A DNA stretch of 64,000 nucleotides from Filobasidium wieringae (GCA_001600055.1 BCIV01000007.1:806001-870000), one strand, 5' to 3'; positions 36,205 to 47,553 are shown, counted from the stretch's first letter. Program-made: numbers and translations. The notes: generated by a model from the letters alone, not told the origin.

Positions 36205-37103
36205 GATGGCCAATTCTTTCCGATCCTACGCCAGTAAGATTGCGTGGATGTTACTGTTTTGGCTTAGCGTTTATGGTGAAATGCTTGTAACCGCATTGCT
36301 GCTTGGGATTTAACCCAGCTACAATCGACCCTCAACTCGACCCTTCCAGTTGTCTATCAGGCTGAATATAGTCGTCAACATGGATGTGTAAACGATGTAC
36401 AAGTAAGAGGCGGGAAAGACGTAGGAAATTGAGGCAGAGCGAAAAGAAGAACTTTGTAGTGTAGCGTCTATATCCCATCTTGACATGCCTGAAGTCGACA
36501 TGCGCCTGCGCGACCTCGTTCAGAAGGTACAACACGTAATAGTAAGTCTCCCATTACTATTTAAACGAGATGGGTCTGAAGACATACTCTCTCGCTCGCT
36601 GGGCGGACCGATTTTTCTAATCTGTTTCATATTGGTGAATAGGGGCTCATCTGACGCAGTTCCGATTTAGACAATAGACATCGATATTGCTATTGATCGT
36701 AGTGGTTTCACCACAGCCACGCATTCAATCCTATTCAGGTTCGTTTTACTAAAATTTTACTTGCATGATTGTTAAAGCAATGGTACGAGCGACCTCAAGT
36801 ATCCCGATGGACCCTCTCAGGTGGTTGCATTACGGCGCTTCCGCCATACTCGCACGTTCGGGCAACGTGAAATGACGTAAAGATGTTGACTTTGTGACAA
36901 CTCTGTGCCTGAATCTTGTTTGCGTTGTTTTGCTTCCTTGACTGAAAGTGGACGAGCGGAAATACAAATCCAGAAATACGATCAGGTAGACGTCAACAAC
37001 TCGCAACTAGATAGCTTTCGCAGGTATAAAATCTAGTTTATGGATCTATGCTCCCGAACTGCGACTGAGTACACGCTTTGCTCCCATACCCAAATACGCA
37101 ACC
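36205..37103. other. Intergenic region upstream of the multipass membrane gene
   Basis: About 900 bp. It holds the epoxide hydrolase 3' flank and the promoter of the next gene, including a TATA box at 37025. Short frames near 36320-36670 have no recognisable product. Confidence 0.5.
37025..37031 (+). promoter_or_regulatory. TATA box
   Basis: TATAAAA stands 73 bp upstream of the start codon at 37104 in a promoter otherwise free of long A/T tracts. The distance would leave room for a short 5' leader. Confidence 0.55.
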
Positions 37104-38519
37104 ATGCTTGCCGCAATTCTGCTCATCCTCGGAAACATCTCCATCTTTGCGCTGAGTTATTGGTACATCCACCGGGAAACCAAGGTGAGTGATAGGGTGT
37201 AAGGTCTGTAATCAATTACCGTTGTCTGACAGGAGTTCGCACGCCATTATCTAATAGGTAGCGCTCACCTCTCCACAGACTGAGGATGACACCGAATCCG
37301 CGCGAAATATCTGCGACAACCCAACACTCAAGGACCTCGCGCTCCTAGTCCTTATCGCCATCCCTATCTTATATCTGTCGCTACACTGGTTTCATCTTTT
37401 CCATGCATCCGGTCTCGCTCCGAGGAGCCCGGTGGAAGGTCTAGGAGGCTCATTAGGTGTGGCAGATATATCGATCATCCTAGCGATCTGGCTTGGGACA
37501 ATTTATCTATGCGTAGACGTACGTTTTTCTGCTCGTATCTTGATTCAAGCATAACACGCGGTCACTAAATATTCTACGTTCGGCAGATGGCTTCCCTATT
37601 TTCCGCTTATGTCAGGCAATCGGATTCCCTTTACCCGATATTCTCCACCATCGGTACTCTTCTCGCTTACGCCTTTTATGAGCCTATCACCTCGCACTCC
37701 ACCTTTCTATCGTACTTCGACGGAGTCAGGAACATGTTGGCTGCGGGAGTCGCCACCTGGGGATTGGTCTGGACCGTCAGGGAATGGAAAGGGATGAGAT
37801 CAATTCGGAAGGTCGCGATCGAATTCGCGGCCGCGCATGTAAGCTGGTGGTATTGTATCATATGCTCGCAGGATCGCTGATGAGTTCTGCTGGCCGAATC
37901 TAGGCTCTATTGGCAGGCGCAATCGTCGTAGCTCCATATTTCTCCTTAGGATCGTGGACGGGCGAATTCGCATGGAGAGAATTAGATCTAAGGTTATTCG
38001 CCAGAGGGACGGCAGGCTTCTTCTCGTGGGCCATGTATCATGCATGGTTCTGGATCGTATGGATGGATCTTGTAAGTTAACTCTCCCAGCCTCGATACAT
38101 GCAGGAGTCGAGTTTCTGACGAAGATTTTGGTTGAACTTTAAGATCAAAACCGTTCACGATAGGACACTTACGACCCTTTTGACGGCACGACAATCGGAA
38201 AAGAAGCCTCTGCTTCCCCTTTCACTGCTCGATCTTCCTCGAGCATCAGGATCCGTTCCACGTTACCTTTTCCTTGGCTTACTGCTAGGATCTTCCTGTG
38301 GAATATATTGTAATCCAGAGATACAGCATGTAGGATCCTGGATTTTGACCGGGGCAGCGGGCCTAATCATCGGCGGAGCGGCGGGATTGTTCACCCAAAC
38401 GAAAGAAGAGAGGTGAGTTCTCGGCTTTTCCCTGTTACAACGTATTGAGTGTGGAAAATACTAATTCGACCCGCTGTAGGCCTCGAACTCATTATGGAGA
38501 GAAGGGGTGTTTCCATTGA
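37104..38519 (+). CDS. Multipass membrane protein, unknown function
   Basis: Six exons, starting MLAAILLILGNISIFALSYW at 37104 and ending THYGEKGCFH before the stop at 38517-38519, about 360 residues. I count nine hydrophobic segments, among them LALLVLIAIPILYLSLHW, ISIILAIWLGTIYLC, YPIFSTIGTLLAYAFY, AAGVATWGLVWTV, LLAGAIVVAPYFSLGSW, FFSWAMYHAWFWIVW, YLFLGLLLGSSCGIYC and ILTGAAGLIIGGAAGLF. I do not recognise the family. Conserved-looking aromatic clusters (MYHAWFWIVWMDL) suggest a functional core inside the membrane. The exon joins all keep phase, which supports a real gene. It may be a fungal-specific transporter or biogenesis factor, as a guess only. Confidence 0.75.
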
Positions 38520-40276
38520 AGCCGTAACCGCAGGATTTCTCAGGTTGAGAGGCAATATAGAGTCATTCGTTCTGTGTGTATTTGGAAACGGTTAATCTCA
38601 GTTGTATCACATCAGAGCCGGAATGTCGATTGTTCAGGTGCACCTGTCAGGTGAAGTATCGTATGATGCTCAAGTATCTGCGCGTGCAAGTCACCAAGCC
38701 GTTCGTACAGAAGCAAAACTCGCTGCCATACCATACGGCTGAAGGCACAGGTCTTCCTCTTAGATTCAGTGTATTGCAGTATAAATCTGCGGCATAGATA
38801 GGGAAATAGAATGGTGACTCGTCAGAATCCATTCTCCCAACGATGGTCGTACTCGTCGAAGACAGATCTTATTGTGATCCAGGAAAAAGATAGAGGAGGA
38901 TGTTGGTGAGGCAGACCTGAAGATTGACATGATGTGTAGTAGGAACTGCCTGGCCAAGAAAGGAGGTCAGTGGAGGGTTGCCACATACTCCTCTATCATC
39001 CCCATCTCTTGGCCCCCTAGTGCTAACATATAGCTATGGTGTAAATTGTACTCTTATGTAAGTTTGACATGGAGGACTGAGATTGAGGATGATGAAAATG
39101 ATCTTGCTATGTGTGTAGATTGTTTGCTTGCTGATCGCATTATGGGTCCATCACAGCCACAGCGAAATGCCTTATCGACGACCACACGGGCCTTGAAATA
39201 TCTGTCAACAGGTCGAACGGATACGTTGTTTTGTACGGTGTACGGAACCTCGCAGCCAGCACGTTGTGCTCGCTGATTGTTCTTCAATGCGACCGCGCCA
39301 ACCTTAACCCAGGTGACGGGGAGCCAAGAACGAGCCAAGCATCAGCTTCAACGCAGAAGATTGAACTAGTTATAATTCGAGCCTGTTTGACGCTTACTGT
39401 TATTCCCTTGTGTCGAGCTTGTCTTGTCCCCATTACTGAACTGTTTACAGCTCCTCACTCGCTAGCTACGAGCTATTGGGCTTTTGTAAATGTAGCCCCT
39501 TCTCGTCGACGGCGGGATTCTGCATTTCTCGATTCTTTGAGGTTGAGTAGATACGATATTGGAACTGATCCCTCAAGAGACTGGTGATTTGATACCTGTG
39601 GGCTTTACTGACTTCCGGTTGGGACTGCACCGGCTGCGTAGCTAAGAGCGGGGACCTCGCATTTCTTACATGTCCGTCGGGACCCATCTTGATTCCAGCA
39701 GCCCTACCTCTTCCTGCATATCGTCATGCATTTGACTCATCTGCCCTATACTCGAGGAAGCAAGTGTTGTATTGCATAGTGCTCCATCAATTTAGCCTAA
39801 GTATAGGCCACCATTCCGAAAACTGTAGATCCTCTCGAGTGAGGCGTTCGATCTCGTATGAACTATCCTCCACATATAGGTTTAGCGTCATTCGTTTCGT
39901 GGCTCGGTACTGCTCTCGATTTTCCGGTGATGCCAAAACTTTTGATACCCGAATACCCTTGCTTTGATGGCCCATCGTATCGAGCGAGTTCCAAGAACAG
40001 GGCTGAAGTACGGGGTCGGTAATCTCAATCAGACGCTGTAGTGCGTAATACAGCCCCGCCTTGCAAGTTGTAGGCAGAGTTCTGCCAATCAACACGTATG
40101 ACCATTTGCTTGACTTGCAATCAGTATCGAATGAATCTGCTTCATCCGGATTATGTATACAACGACTTTCTAGCCCAAGGAAATGATGCGGTGTGAAAAC
40201 GGACGATAGACGATGGCGGATGAGACTGCTGTGGTGGTGTATAGGAAAGGTAGAAAAGGGAAAAGGAGGTAAGGGT
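38520..40276. other. Long intergenic region, nothing recognised
   Basis: About 1.76 kb between two gene 3' ends. A minus-strand frame of 247 codons (39787-40530) overlaps SSS1 introns and its last 160 codons lie here; they are protein-like in composition but match nothing I know. Another frame at 39054-39338 (-) is also unsupported. No tRNA, repeat or clear promoter is visible. Confidence 0.5.
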
Positions 40277-40747
40277 TTAGGCTCCTCCGCTGTGTTTGAA
40301 AGAGGTAGATCATCAGTCAAGATCTTCAGAATTATGTTTAGATAGAGCTTACACCAAGATCTGGTTACTACAGGACAGACGAATGGATTCATCAGTCCGA
40401 GTATTCCTGACGCAAGCGGCGGGTACGAGCTTACATAGGGATGTGGATCAACTTGACAAAGTATCCGATGAATCCCATTACGGCGAATCCGACTGCTACT
40501 GCTTTGCACAGCTGGATGTATTCTAATCAAGAAGGATCTTTAGCATCCCCCTTTCCTGTTTGCTTAGTTAACAAGAACACACCAGCTTGAGTAGGCTTGG
40601 TACATCGGTTGATGAACTGATCAGGTTTCAAGAATGGGCTATCAGACTGGTGTTCGGTAAGGCAGGACGAGACGGACTGACCTGAGAACCGTCCTTGAGG
40701 AACTTCTGGGGCACGTCGGCGAACTCCTTAACAACGTTGTCAGACAT
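40277..40747 (-). CDS. SSS1: Protein translocon subunit SEC61 gamma (SSS1)
   Basis: Small tail-anchored subunit of the ER protein-conducting channel; clamps the two halves of Sec61 alpha. Five exons give 71 residues: [20 protein letters not shown], the conserved [20 protein letters not shown], the membrane segment [19 protein letters not shown] and the C-terminus INQILVGGA. The stop is at 40277-40279. The last two exons are tiny (TAACCAGATCTTGGT and the VGGA end) and were found by matching the invariant family C-terminus; the frame otherwise stops at IPM. Length and every block match the family. Its start is 296 bp from the SmB start, so they share a promoter region. Confidence 0.95.
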
Positions 40748-41043
40748 TTTGAGTGATTTCTAATGAATAGGCTTGTGGGTATAAGAGTAGCTGCGTCGGG
40801 AAGGATCTGATCTGATGTCGATAAGATAAGTGCTCGAGCTGTTGTCGAGGTGTCACTTCATTCAACACAAGTCGCGTGTTCGCGTGAGAAAGCGTCGATT
40901 CGACTCGACAACCTCATCTCGAGACCTAGTTATCGAGTTCAAGGGTAGAGTCGTACAGCTCGATAACCTTGACTCAGTAGATTCATAGACTACTCCTCGG
41001 CACTTGCATTAGGGGAAGAACAGGACTTACGAACTTTACCAAG
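40748..41043. promoter_or_regulatory. Bidirectional promoter between SSS1 and SmB
   Basis: 296 bp between divergent start codons. It has several purine/pyrimidine-alternating CGA-rich words (CTCGAG, TCGAGG) but no TATA box. Confidence 0.55.
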
Positions 41044-42296
41044 ATGGTGAGTCTTTGAAAGCGGGCTCGAACGAGATAGGAATACGAGGGAAGATGTCAA
41101 TCAAGAAATAAGAATGAAGAACATCGTCGAAAGCGAGGCTATAGACACCGTATGAAGGAGACGAACCTTTTACGGATGGATGAAACGACCCGCAGCTTTC
41201 AGCCATGCTTAAAAAGATTGAGAAGGGAATGATGTTGACAGACGCAAGAGGGCTGACCATTATCTATTTCACTTCATTCTGTCCGTTCGATCTCGATCAT
41301 AGCCTCGTAAGTAGTTGTTCAGCGAGTCAACTTTCCTTTGGATGAGGCTGACCGAGTATCCGATCCCTCTTTCCAGCTCCAAAAGCCCGAGCGAGCAAGA
41401 TGCTCAGTCTTGTCAACTACCGACTCAAAGTGACCTTGTCAGTTTCGCTAAACTCGTCATCTATCTGTCTTGAGCAAGTTGACTGATGGTCGGCACCTGC
41501 GATATCTTGACTTTTGGTGATACAGGAACGACGGAAGACAGTTGATCGGGCAGATGTTGGCTTTCGACAAGCATATGAACATGGTTTTATCAGAGTGTGA
41601 AGAGTTCCGACGGGTCAAGGTCAGCTTGCACTCCTCGAATATCGTTTACAATCACTCGAACTATCCTCTAATCCCTCTTGCCTTTCGCTCACCAACAGGG
41701 AAAGAAGGCTAAAGAGACCAAAGACGCTGCCCCAGAAGTGGAACAAAAACGTACTCTCGGTCTCGTCATCCTTCGTGGGGAAACCATCGTCTCCGTCTCG
41801 GTAGACGGTCCACCTCCAAACAAAGAGGATGGACCTGGGATCATGGCTGGGCCTGGTAAAGGAGTTGCGGCTGGAAGAGGAATGCCACTCATGGGTCCTG
41901 GTGGGATTTCGGCAAGGCCTATGCCTTATGCTGCTAGACCGCCTGCCGGGTTCCCTCCCGGTATGATGCCCCCTCCTGGATTCCCTGGTGCTCCTCCCGC
42001 TGGGTACGTATGGGTTTGGTTCTGTTGTTCATTGTTTATCTGGACTTACAAGGAGTCGTTGCTTTTGTGAAATAGTATGCCCCCTGGGTTCCCTCCTCAG
42101 GGGATGCCACCCGGTTTCAGACCTCCTATGCCTCCAACCGGATTCCCTCCTCAGGGAATGCCACCCGGGTGAGTCCGCCTTTCTTACTCCCTTTCCCCTC
42201 CCCACCTACACTTTCCAACTCTCCTCCCTTTGTGGCGACATGCTGATCCTGACTTCTATTGGTGCGGACAGGTTCGGAATGAGACCACCTCAGTGA
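41044..42296 (+). CDS. SMB1: Small nuclear ribonucleoprotein SmB
   Basis: Core Sm protein of spliceosomal U1, U2, U4 and U5 snRNPs. The Sm1 motif is [20 protein letters not shown] with [14 protein letters not shown]; the Sm2 motif is [21 protein letters not shown] Gly/Pro/Met-rich tail with repeats such as [10 protein letters not shown] ends RPPQ at 42296. The beginning is uncertain. A simple start is the ATG at 41400 ([11 protein letters not shown]). The frame is open upstream to an acceptor at 41375-41376 (PKARASKML), and SmB proteins usually have a short basic-Pro leader before KML. An ATG at 41044 followed by GTGAGT, a 4-nt exon CCTC (41303-41306) and this exon would give [12 protein letters not shown], which fits. 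I choose that start with low confidence in its first two exons. Confidence 0.9.
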
Positions 42297-42597
42297 AAAT
42301 AAAACGTTACGATACGAGCAGGGGATGGGTTGGCTGTGTTTTCCATGTTATTCGATCTTATATCATATACAAAGTTCACATTTGGGTCGTCGAGCAGCGT
42401 GTTTCAGGTTCGGCAGTGTGGTAGAGAGAGGAAGGTAACCCGTGTTGTTCGTGCTTGGACCGGTCGAGTGAAGAGTTTGAAACGTAATCGTCTCCGAGAC
42501 TTCCTCCGAGTACACTGGCGTATGATCCCTATGACCCGAACCCCAACCTCTCTGATCTCACTACTCGTGCCCTACGAATCGCCTCCACCTCGCCCAT

Positions 42598-42859
42598 CTA
42601 GTTCGCCTTGACCTTGGGCTGGTAAACGCCCGGTCGACCAGGGACGTCCTCGTGCTCACAATCGCACCTCTGCTCAGCCGAGTAAGGGGCGAGGGCTTGC
42701 TCGATGTGTCCTCCTGTGCGTATGAAAGTCAAGTAGATGAGGTGAGATATGAGATGTGAGCAGTGAGAAGAAAAGAAGGGGGAGGAAGGACTTACCGCAT
42801 CCCCACCAAGTGTATTTGGTAGGAGATTGGTGGTTTGGGCATTCTACTGGTTTGCACAT
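42598..42859 (-). CDS. Small conserved Cys-rich protein
   Basis: Two exons give 59 residues starting MCKPVECPNHQSPTKYTWWG and continuing CGGHIEQAL, then YSAEQRCDCEHEDVPGRPGV, ending at 42598. The Cys/His pattern (CKPVEC, WWGCGGH, RCDCEH) suggests a single bound zinc. Proteins like MCK..C....T.WGCG.HIE..L occur across fungi as short uncharacterised proteins; this recollection is from general knowledge, not a search. The intron (GTAAGTCC to GCACAG) splits the CG|GH motif. The in-frame extension upstream of the chosen Met is a Thr/His-rich reading of a tandem repeat and is unlikely to be coding. Confidence 0.8.
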
Positions 42860-43299
42860 TGTGGGCTGTGTATGTGTGGTTGTGGTTATGTGTGGTGTGG
42901 TTGTGGTTATGTGTGGTGTGGTTGTGGGGTGTTGTGACTGTGAAGTAGCGAGTCGATGATGTGTCAACGATGATGAGTCGAGCGTTTGATCAGCAGGGGT
43001 GCTCTGTGCCGGCTGTAGAGGCGTAGACCGCTAATGCCGGTAGAAGCCGATCACGTGACCCTCCAAACCGAGGTCTAGGCGAGTGGGCGATAAATCCGAG
43101 TAAACCCTGTCGAGCGTGTCCAATGACGATTCAAACAATTCTACGCGCGTGGTCGCCTCAAAACACACGAATAAGGGCGCTCGCTTCATATACTGCAACA
43201 CGCTACAACACGCTCACTGCCCACAGACACATACCTACCCACTTCTTCTTTCCTCTTTCCTCACTCAACTCCTACACATCACACACCACTCTCTCAACC
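42860..43299. promoter_or_regulatory. Bidirectional promoter between the Cys-rich gene and aconitase
   Basis: 440 bp between divergent start codons; contains the GT-rich repeat next to the minus-strand gene and a CA/CT-rich leader (CACACCACTCTCTCAACC) just before the aconitase ATG. No TATA box found. Confidence 0.5.
42868..42936. repeat. GT-rich tandem repeat in the 5' leader of the Cys-rich gene
   Basis: The plus strand repeats GTGTGGTTGTGGTTAT, nearly three times, directly upstream (on the minus strand) of the start codon at 42859. It probably lies in the 5' untranslated region of that gene. Confidence 0.8.
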
Positions 43300-46200
43300 A
43301 TGTTGACCTCTCGATTCGGTCACGCTTCTCGTCTCGCCACTCAGGCGATTCGTTCCAATGCTTCGAGGTCCATGGCTTCTCTCGCCGATAACAAGGTCGA
43401 GATGGCTCCTCTCGAGACGGGAAAGGGTCACTACATCAACTACCAGAGGATCGAGGATAACTTGAAGGTCGTCAGGGAGAGGTGAGTCTCGGGGTGTTTT
43501 TGCGACTCCGACGTGCGGGTGTTTAATCGACTTTGGTCCCATGTTCTTTTCTTTCCCCTTGATGTTCGATTCTGAAACATCCACGTTTCCTTCTAAACCA
43601 CACTGTCGATTTTGTGCCTCGATGACAATCACCGATCATATCACCGAATCCCCAACCTCGACTCGACCTCGTGACATCCTACCATCTCATCCCATCCTCT
43701 ACCTGAATCAGGCTCAACACCCCTTTGACTTTGGCCGAGAAGATCGTCTACGGTCACTTGGACAACCCTCACGAGGCCGAGATCGCCCGTGGACAGTCTT
43801 ACTTGAAGTTGCGACCAGACCGTGTCGCTTGTCAGGATGCCACCGCCCAGGTTCGTTCCCCCTTCACTATGAAACGGCCCCGAACGCAATGCTTACGTTT
43901 CAATCGGGATATCAGATGGCTCTTTTGCAATTCATGTCCGCCGGTCTTCCCACTACCGCCGTCCCCACCACCGTCCACTGTGATCACTTGATCCAGGCTC
44001 AGGTTTCTGGTGTTCCCGATTTGAAGAGGGCTATCGATATCAACAAGGAGGTCTACGATTTCTTGGCTACTTCTTGTGCCAAGGTGAGCTCCAAACGGCC
44101 GAAGGCTTAAGCAGGATATCCCGAGACTGACTCTTCTTTGCAAATTCTCGGTAGTACGGAATTGGATTCTGGAAACCCGGTTCTGGTATCATCCACCAAA
44201 TCGTCCTCGAAAACTACGCCGTACCCGGTCTCATGATGATCGGTACCGATTCCCACACCCCTAACGCTGGAGGTTTGGGTATGGTCGCTTGTGGTGTTGG
44301 TGGTGCCGATGCCGTCGATGTGATGAGCGGATTGCCTTGGGAGTTGAAGTGTCCCAAGGTTATCGGAGTCAGGTTGGATGGAAAGATGAGCGGATGGACT
44401 ACTCCCAAGGGTGAGTTTGGGTTGAAGGGGAATGTTGACCCGACGGGTGGGAGGTACTGATGATTTCTGATCACTAGATGTCATCCTCAACGTCGCTGGA
44501 ACCCTCACCGTCAAGGGAGGTACCGGTGCCATCATCGAGTACTACGGGCCTGGTGTTGAGACCTTGTCTTGTACCGGTATGGCCACCATCTGTAACATGG
44601 GTGCCGAGATTGGAGCCACCACCTCCGTCTTCCCTTACAACCACCGAATGGGCGCCTACTTGAACGCTACCAACCGATCTCACGTCGCCGACTACGCCAA
44701 GTCGTTCCAGCACAACTTGCAGGCCGATAAGGGTGCCGAGTACGATCAGGTCATCAACGTCAACCTCTCCGAGCTCGAGCCTCACATCAACGGTCCTTTC
44801 ACCCCCGATCTTGCCACCCCCATCTCCAAGTTTGCCCAGGCCGTAAAGGACAACAACTGGCCCTCTGAGCTCAAGGTCGGTCTTATCGGATCTTGTACCA
44901 ACTCTTCTTACGAGGACATGTCCCGATCCGCCGCCATTGCCGAGGAGGCCAAGGCTCACGGATTGAAGACCAAGGCCGCCTTCACCATCACCCCCGGTTC
45001 CGAGCAGGTCAGGGCTACCATCGCTCGTGACGGGTTCGTCCAGACCTTTGAGGACGTCGGTGGTGTCGTTCTCGCCAACGCTTGTGGACCTTGTATCGGT
45101 CAGTGGGACCGAAAGGACATCAAGAAGGGTGACAAGAACTCGATCATCACTTCTTACAACCGAAACTTTACCGGAAGGAACGACGCCAACCCCGAGACTC
45201 ACGCTTTCGTCGCTTCCCCCGATCTCGTCACCGCCATGGCTTTCGCCGGCGACTTGACCTTTAACCCTCTTACCGACTCCCTCAAGGGTGCTGACGGAAA
45301 GGAGTTCAAGTTCTCCGACCCCGCCGGGTTCGAGCTTCCTTCCCGAGGTTACGATGCCGGTGAGAACACTTACCAGGCTCCTCCCGAGGACAGGAGCTCC
45401 GTCAAGGTCGCCGTCGACCCCAAGTCTGACCGTCTTCAGTTGCTCGAGCCCTTCAAGGCTTGGAACGGAAAGGACATCATCGAGGCTCCCGTCTTGATCA
45501 AGGCCGTTGGAAAGTGTACCACCGACCACATCTCCGCCGGAGGACCTTGGTTGCGATTCCGTGGACACTTGGAGAACATCTCCCAGAACTGTTTGATTGG
45601 TGCTTTGTCCGACGAGGGCAAAGTCAACTCGGTCGTCAACCAGACCACCGGAGAGTACGACGCCGTCCCCACTGTCGGAGCGTGAGTCCTTGCGTAGATT
45701 GCTTGCCCATCGCTGCCTCAACTTATGCCTCCCTTTACAATTCAGTGCTTACCGTGACGCCGGTATCCCTTGGGTCGTTATCGGTGACCACAACTACGGT
45801 GAGGGTTCTTCTCGGTGAGTCAACTTCCTGGAATCTTTCTGCGCGTAACTTGGACTGACCGGCTTCAATTTTTGCTTCCGCTCGAATTTTTGCTTCCGCT
45901 CGCCTTTGATAGTGAACACGCCGGTAAGTCCCCACTTTGACTCGATCGACATCGACCAAGACTAGAACTGACTCTCTTATCCTCATAGCCCTTGAGCCTA
46001 GGTTCCTTGGAGGTGCTGCCGTCATCGTCAAGTCGTTTGCCCGAATCCACGAGACCAACCTGTAAGAACGCGTCCCTTTTCGCGTGTTTTCGACTCTGAA
46101 CCTTCCGCTAACTCCCTCCAACCTTCTCTAATCGTCTGGGATCTTCCTGGACCATAGCAAAAAACAGGGAATGCTGCCGGCCTGTGATTAGACCCTCTCT

Positions 46201-46465
46201 AGACATACAGAAGAAGGCCCGTACTGATCCGACCATTTTTCTGTGAACAGGGTTCAAAAACGAGGCCGATTACGACAAGATCAAGGGAACTGATAAGATC
46301 TCCATCCTCGGATTGAACGAGTTCGCTCCCGGAAAGGATCTCCAGCTCGAGGTTCTCCACAAGGACGGCTCCAAGGAGCACATCCCCGTCACCCACACCT
46401 TCAACGCCGGTCAGATCGAATGGTTCAAGGCCGGTTCCGCTTTGAACAGGATGACCAAGGCTTAA
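43300..46465 (+). CDS. ACO1: Aconitate hydratase, mitochondrial
   Basis: Interconverts citrate and isocitrate in the TCA cycle using a 4Fe-4S cluster. The N-terminus [20 protein letters not shown] is an Arg-rich, acid-free targeting peptide. Conserved blocks in order: [71 protein letters not shown], cluster Cys in [11 protein letters not shown] and [71 protein letters not shown] and [19 protein letters not shown]. It ends MTKA. About eleven exons, including one of 11 nt (45913-45923) and one of 27 nt (46157-46183). Codon bias is strong. A 415-codon open frame on the opposite strand is a by-product of that bias. All catalytic and cluster residues are present. Confidence 0.97.
45913..45923 (+). 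other. ACO1: 11-nt micro-exon in aconitase
   Basis: TGAACACGCCG between TTTGATAG and GTAAGT. Joined to its neighbours it completes GEGSSREHAALEPR, part of the aconitase active site (the Ser and Arg of SSREH are catalytic in the family). Skipping it shifts the frame. Confidence 0.88.
46157..46183 (+). other. ACO1: 27-nt exon in aconitase
   Basis: Flanked by CCATAG and a GTGATT donor. It encodes KKQGMLPAW between IHETNL and [10 protein letters not shown]. The frame closes only with this exon. Confidence 0.8.
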
Positions 46466-47148
46466 AGCCGTTTTAACGATCGATTGGGAGTAGGAGTATA
46501 GCGGGATGGATCTCGTTCGCAGACGCTTCGGGTTTTGTGTTACCTTTATTGTATTTTGTATCCATGCATCCTCAAAACGAAGACTATATCAGTTCGAAGG
46601 CGGTCGTTACGAATGTCGATAGCGCGAAGTAAAACGGATGTCAGGCTCGTAGGGCACATTCTTCGAATATTCTTTGAATCGACTTTGAATGCATAGAGCA
46701 GGCTTGTTCGTCTGCTTTGAGACTGTGCGAGATTGAATTACTTGTGTTCGAAGTGATAGTACGACAAAGTTAGGGTTTCAGTTGAGATAATGCATGTTCG
46801 TTTCTCCGCATCTGATAAGTGCTTGAGGTTCGAGCCTGTGCTCAGGCCCATTATGTTCGGTATAGTATTCTACTTCGTCTCGGCCTTCGACTACGTCAAA
46901 TACCATCGATACTATCAGATCGCAGATGTATAACCTTGATGAGGGAGGGGTCGACCACTCAGGAGCCGCGTTGATTCTGTTCGCGATCATCACATTGATA
47001 TCGTACGAATCTCACATGACTTAGCCACTCCCTTCAAGCCCTACCACACGAGTCATATTACACACAGCGTACATGTGAGATTGCTTATGTATGAACCATG
47101 ATGATTCGCTATAGATTCGATTGACCGGCAACGGAGAGGGGCATAAAC

Positions 47149-47553
47149 ATGAATATTCATGATCCGAACATGCTCGGAAATGATAGCAGGACACATCATC
47201 CCGCATCGACGCTGGTTCATATAACTGTCTGGTCAAAGCAATTCTTTGACGATCATTATCATGAAGATCTGGCCGATAAGGTATGGACATTTGTCGTCCG
47301 GACATTGATCTTATGTCTTCTGCTGCCACTCGCCTTGGGCGCATTGTGGAGTGAAGTGGAAAGTTCGTTCCTACTAATTTTGAGGCGTGTGACACTCCAG
47401 CACACCCTCTACAGAGTGCCAGGTTGCCGGACGATCTTGATCTATGATCCAAGCCAGAGAGATACCAGTAAAAACTGCGCTCAATATGTGGCGTATGATG
47501 CATACGAAGCGCAAAACACCAAGGATTTGAAACTCGCTTTACATCCGCAATAA
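47149..47553 (+). CDS. Possible orphan ORF carrying the PGCR-ILIYDPSQ motif
   Basis: A 134-codon frame with an ATG at 47149. The middle has a membrane-like segment (TLILCLLLPLALGAL) and the C-terminal third has VPGCRTILIYDPSQRDTSKN, shared at protein level with the minus strand near 23440-23479. The DNA match there is 37 of 40 bases. Sharing across two distant intergenic regions argues that the motif was once, or still is, coding. No known family is recognised, and the frame overlaps an antisense frame of similar length. Low confidence that it is a functional gene as modelled. Confidence 0.3.
   Translation: MNIHDPNMLGNDSRTHHPASTLVHITVWSKQFFDDHYHEDLADKVWTFVVRTLILCLLLPLALGALWSEVESSFLLILRRVTLQHTLYRVPGCRTILIYDPSQRDTSKNCAQYVAYDAYEAQNTKDLKLALHPQ
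47419..47458 (+). repeat. Dispersed repeat copy B, encoding PGCRTILIYDPSQ
   Basis: Matches the reverse complement of 23440-23479 at 37 of 40 bases, and the translated frames agree. Outside the 40 bp the similarity falls off, with only weak protein resemblance (AHLCW against HTLYRV before it). Confidence 0.7.

Noticed and set aside
39787..40530. 247-codon minus-strand frame
   Set aside because: It runs through SSS1 exons in another frame and across SSS1 introns, so at least its first third cannot be an independent gene.
44474..45721. 415-codon open frame antisense to aconitase
   Set aside because: It is the exact complement of conserved aconitase codons. Strong codon bias removes stops from the opposite strand; the peptide is Val/Gly/Leu/Ser-rich without motifs.
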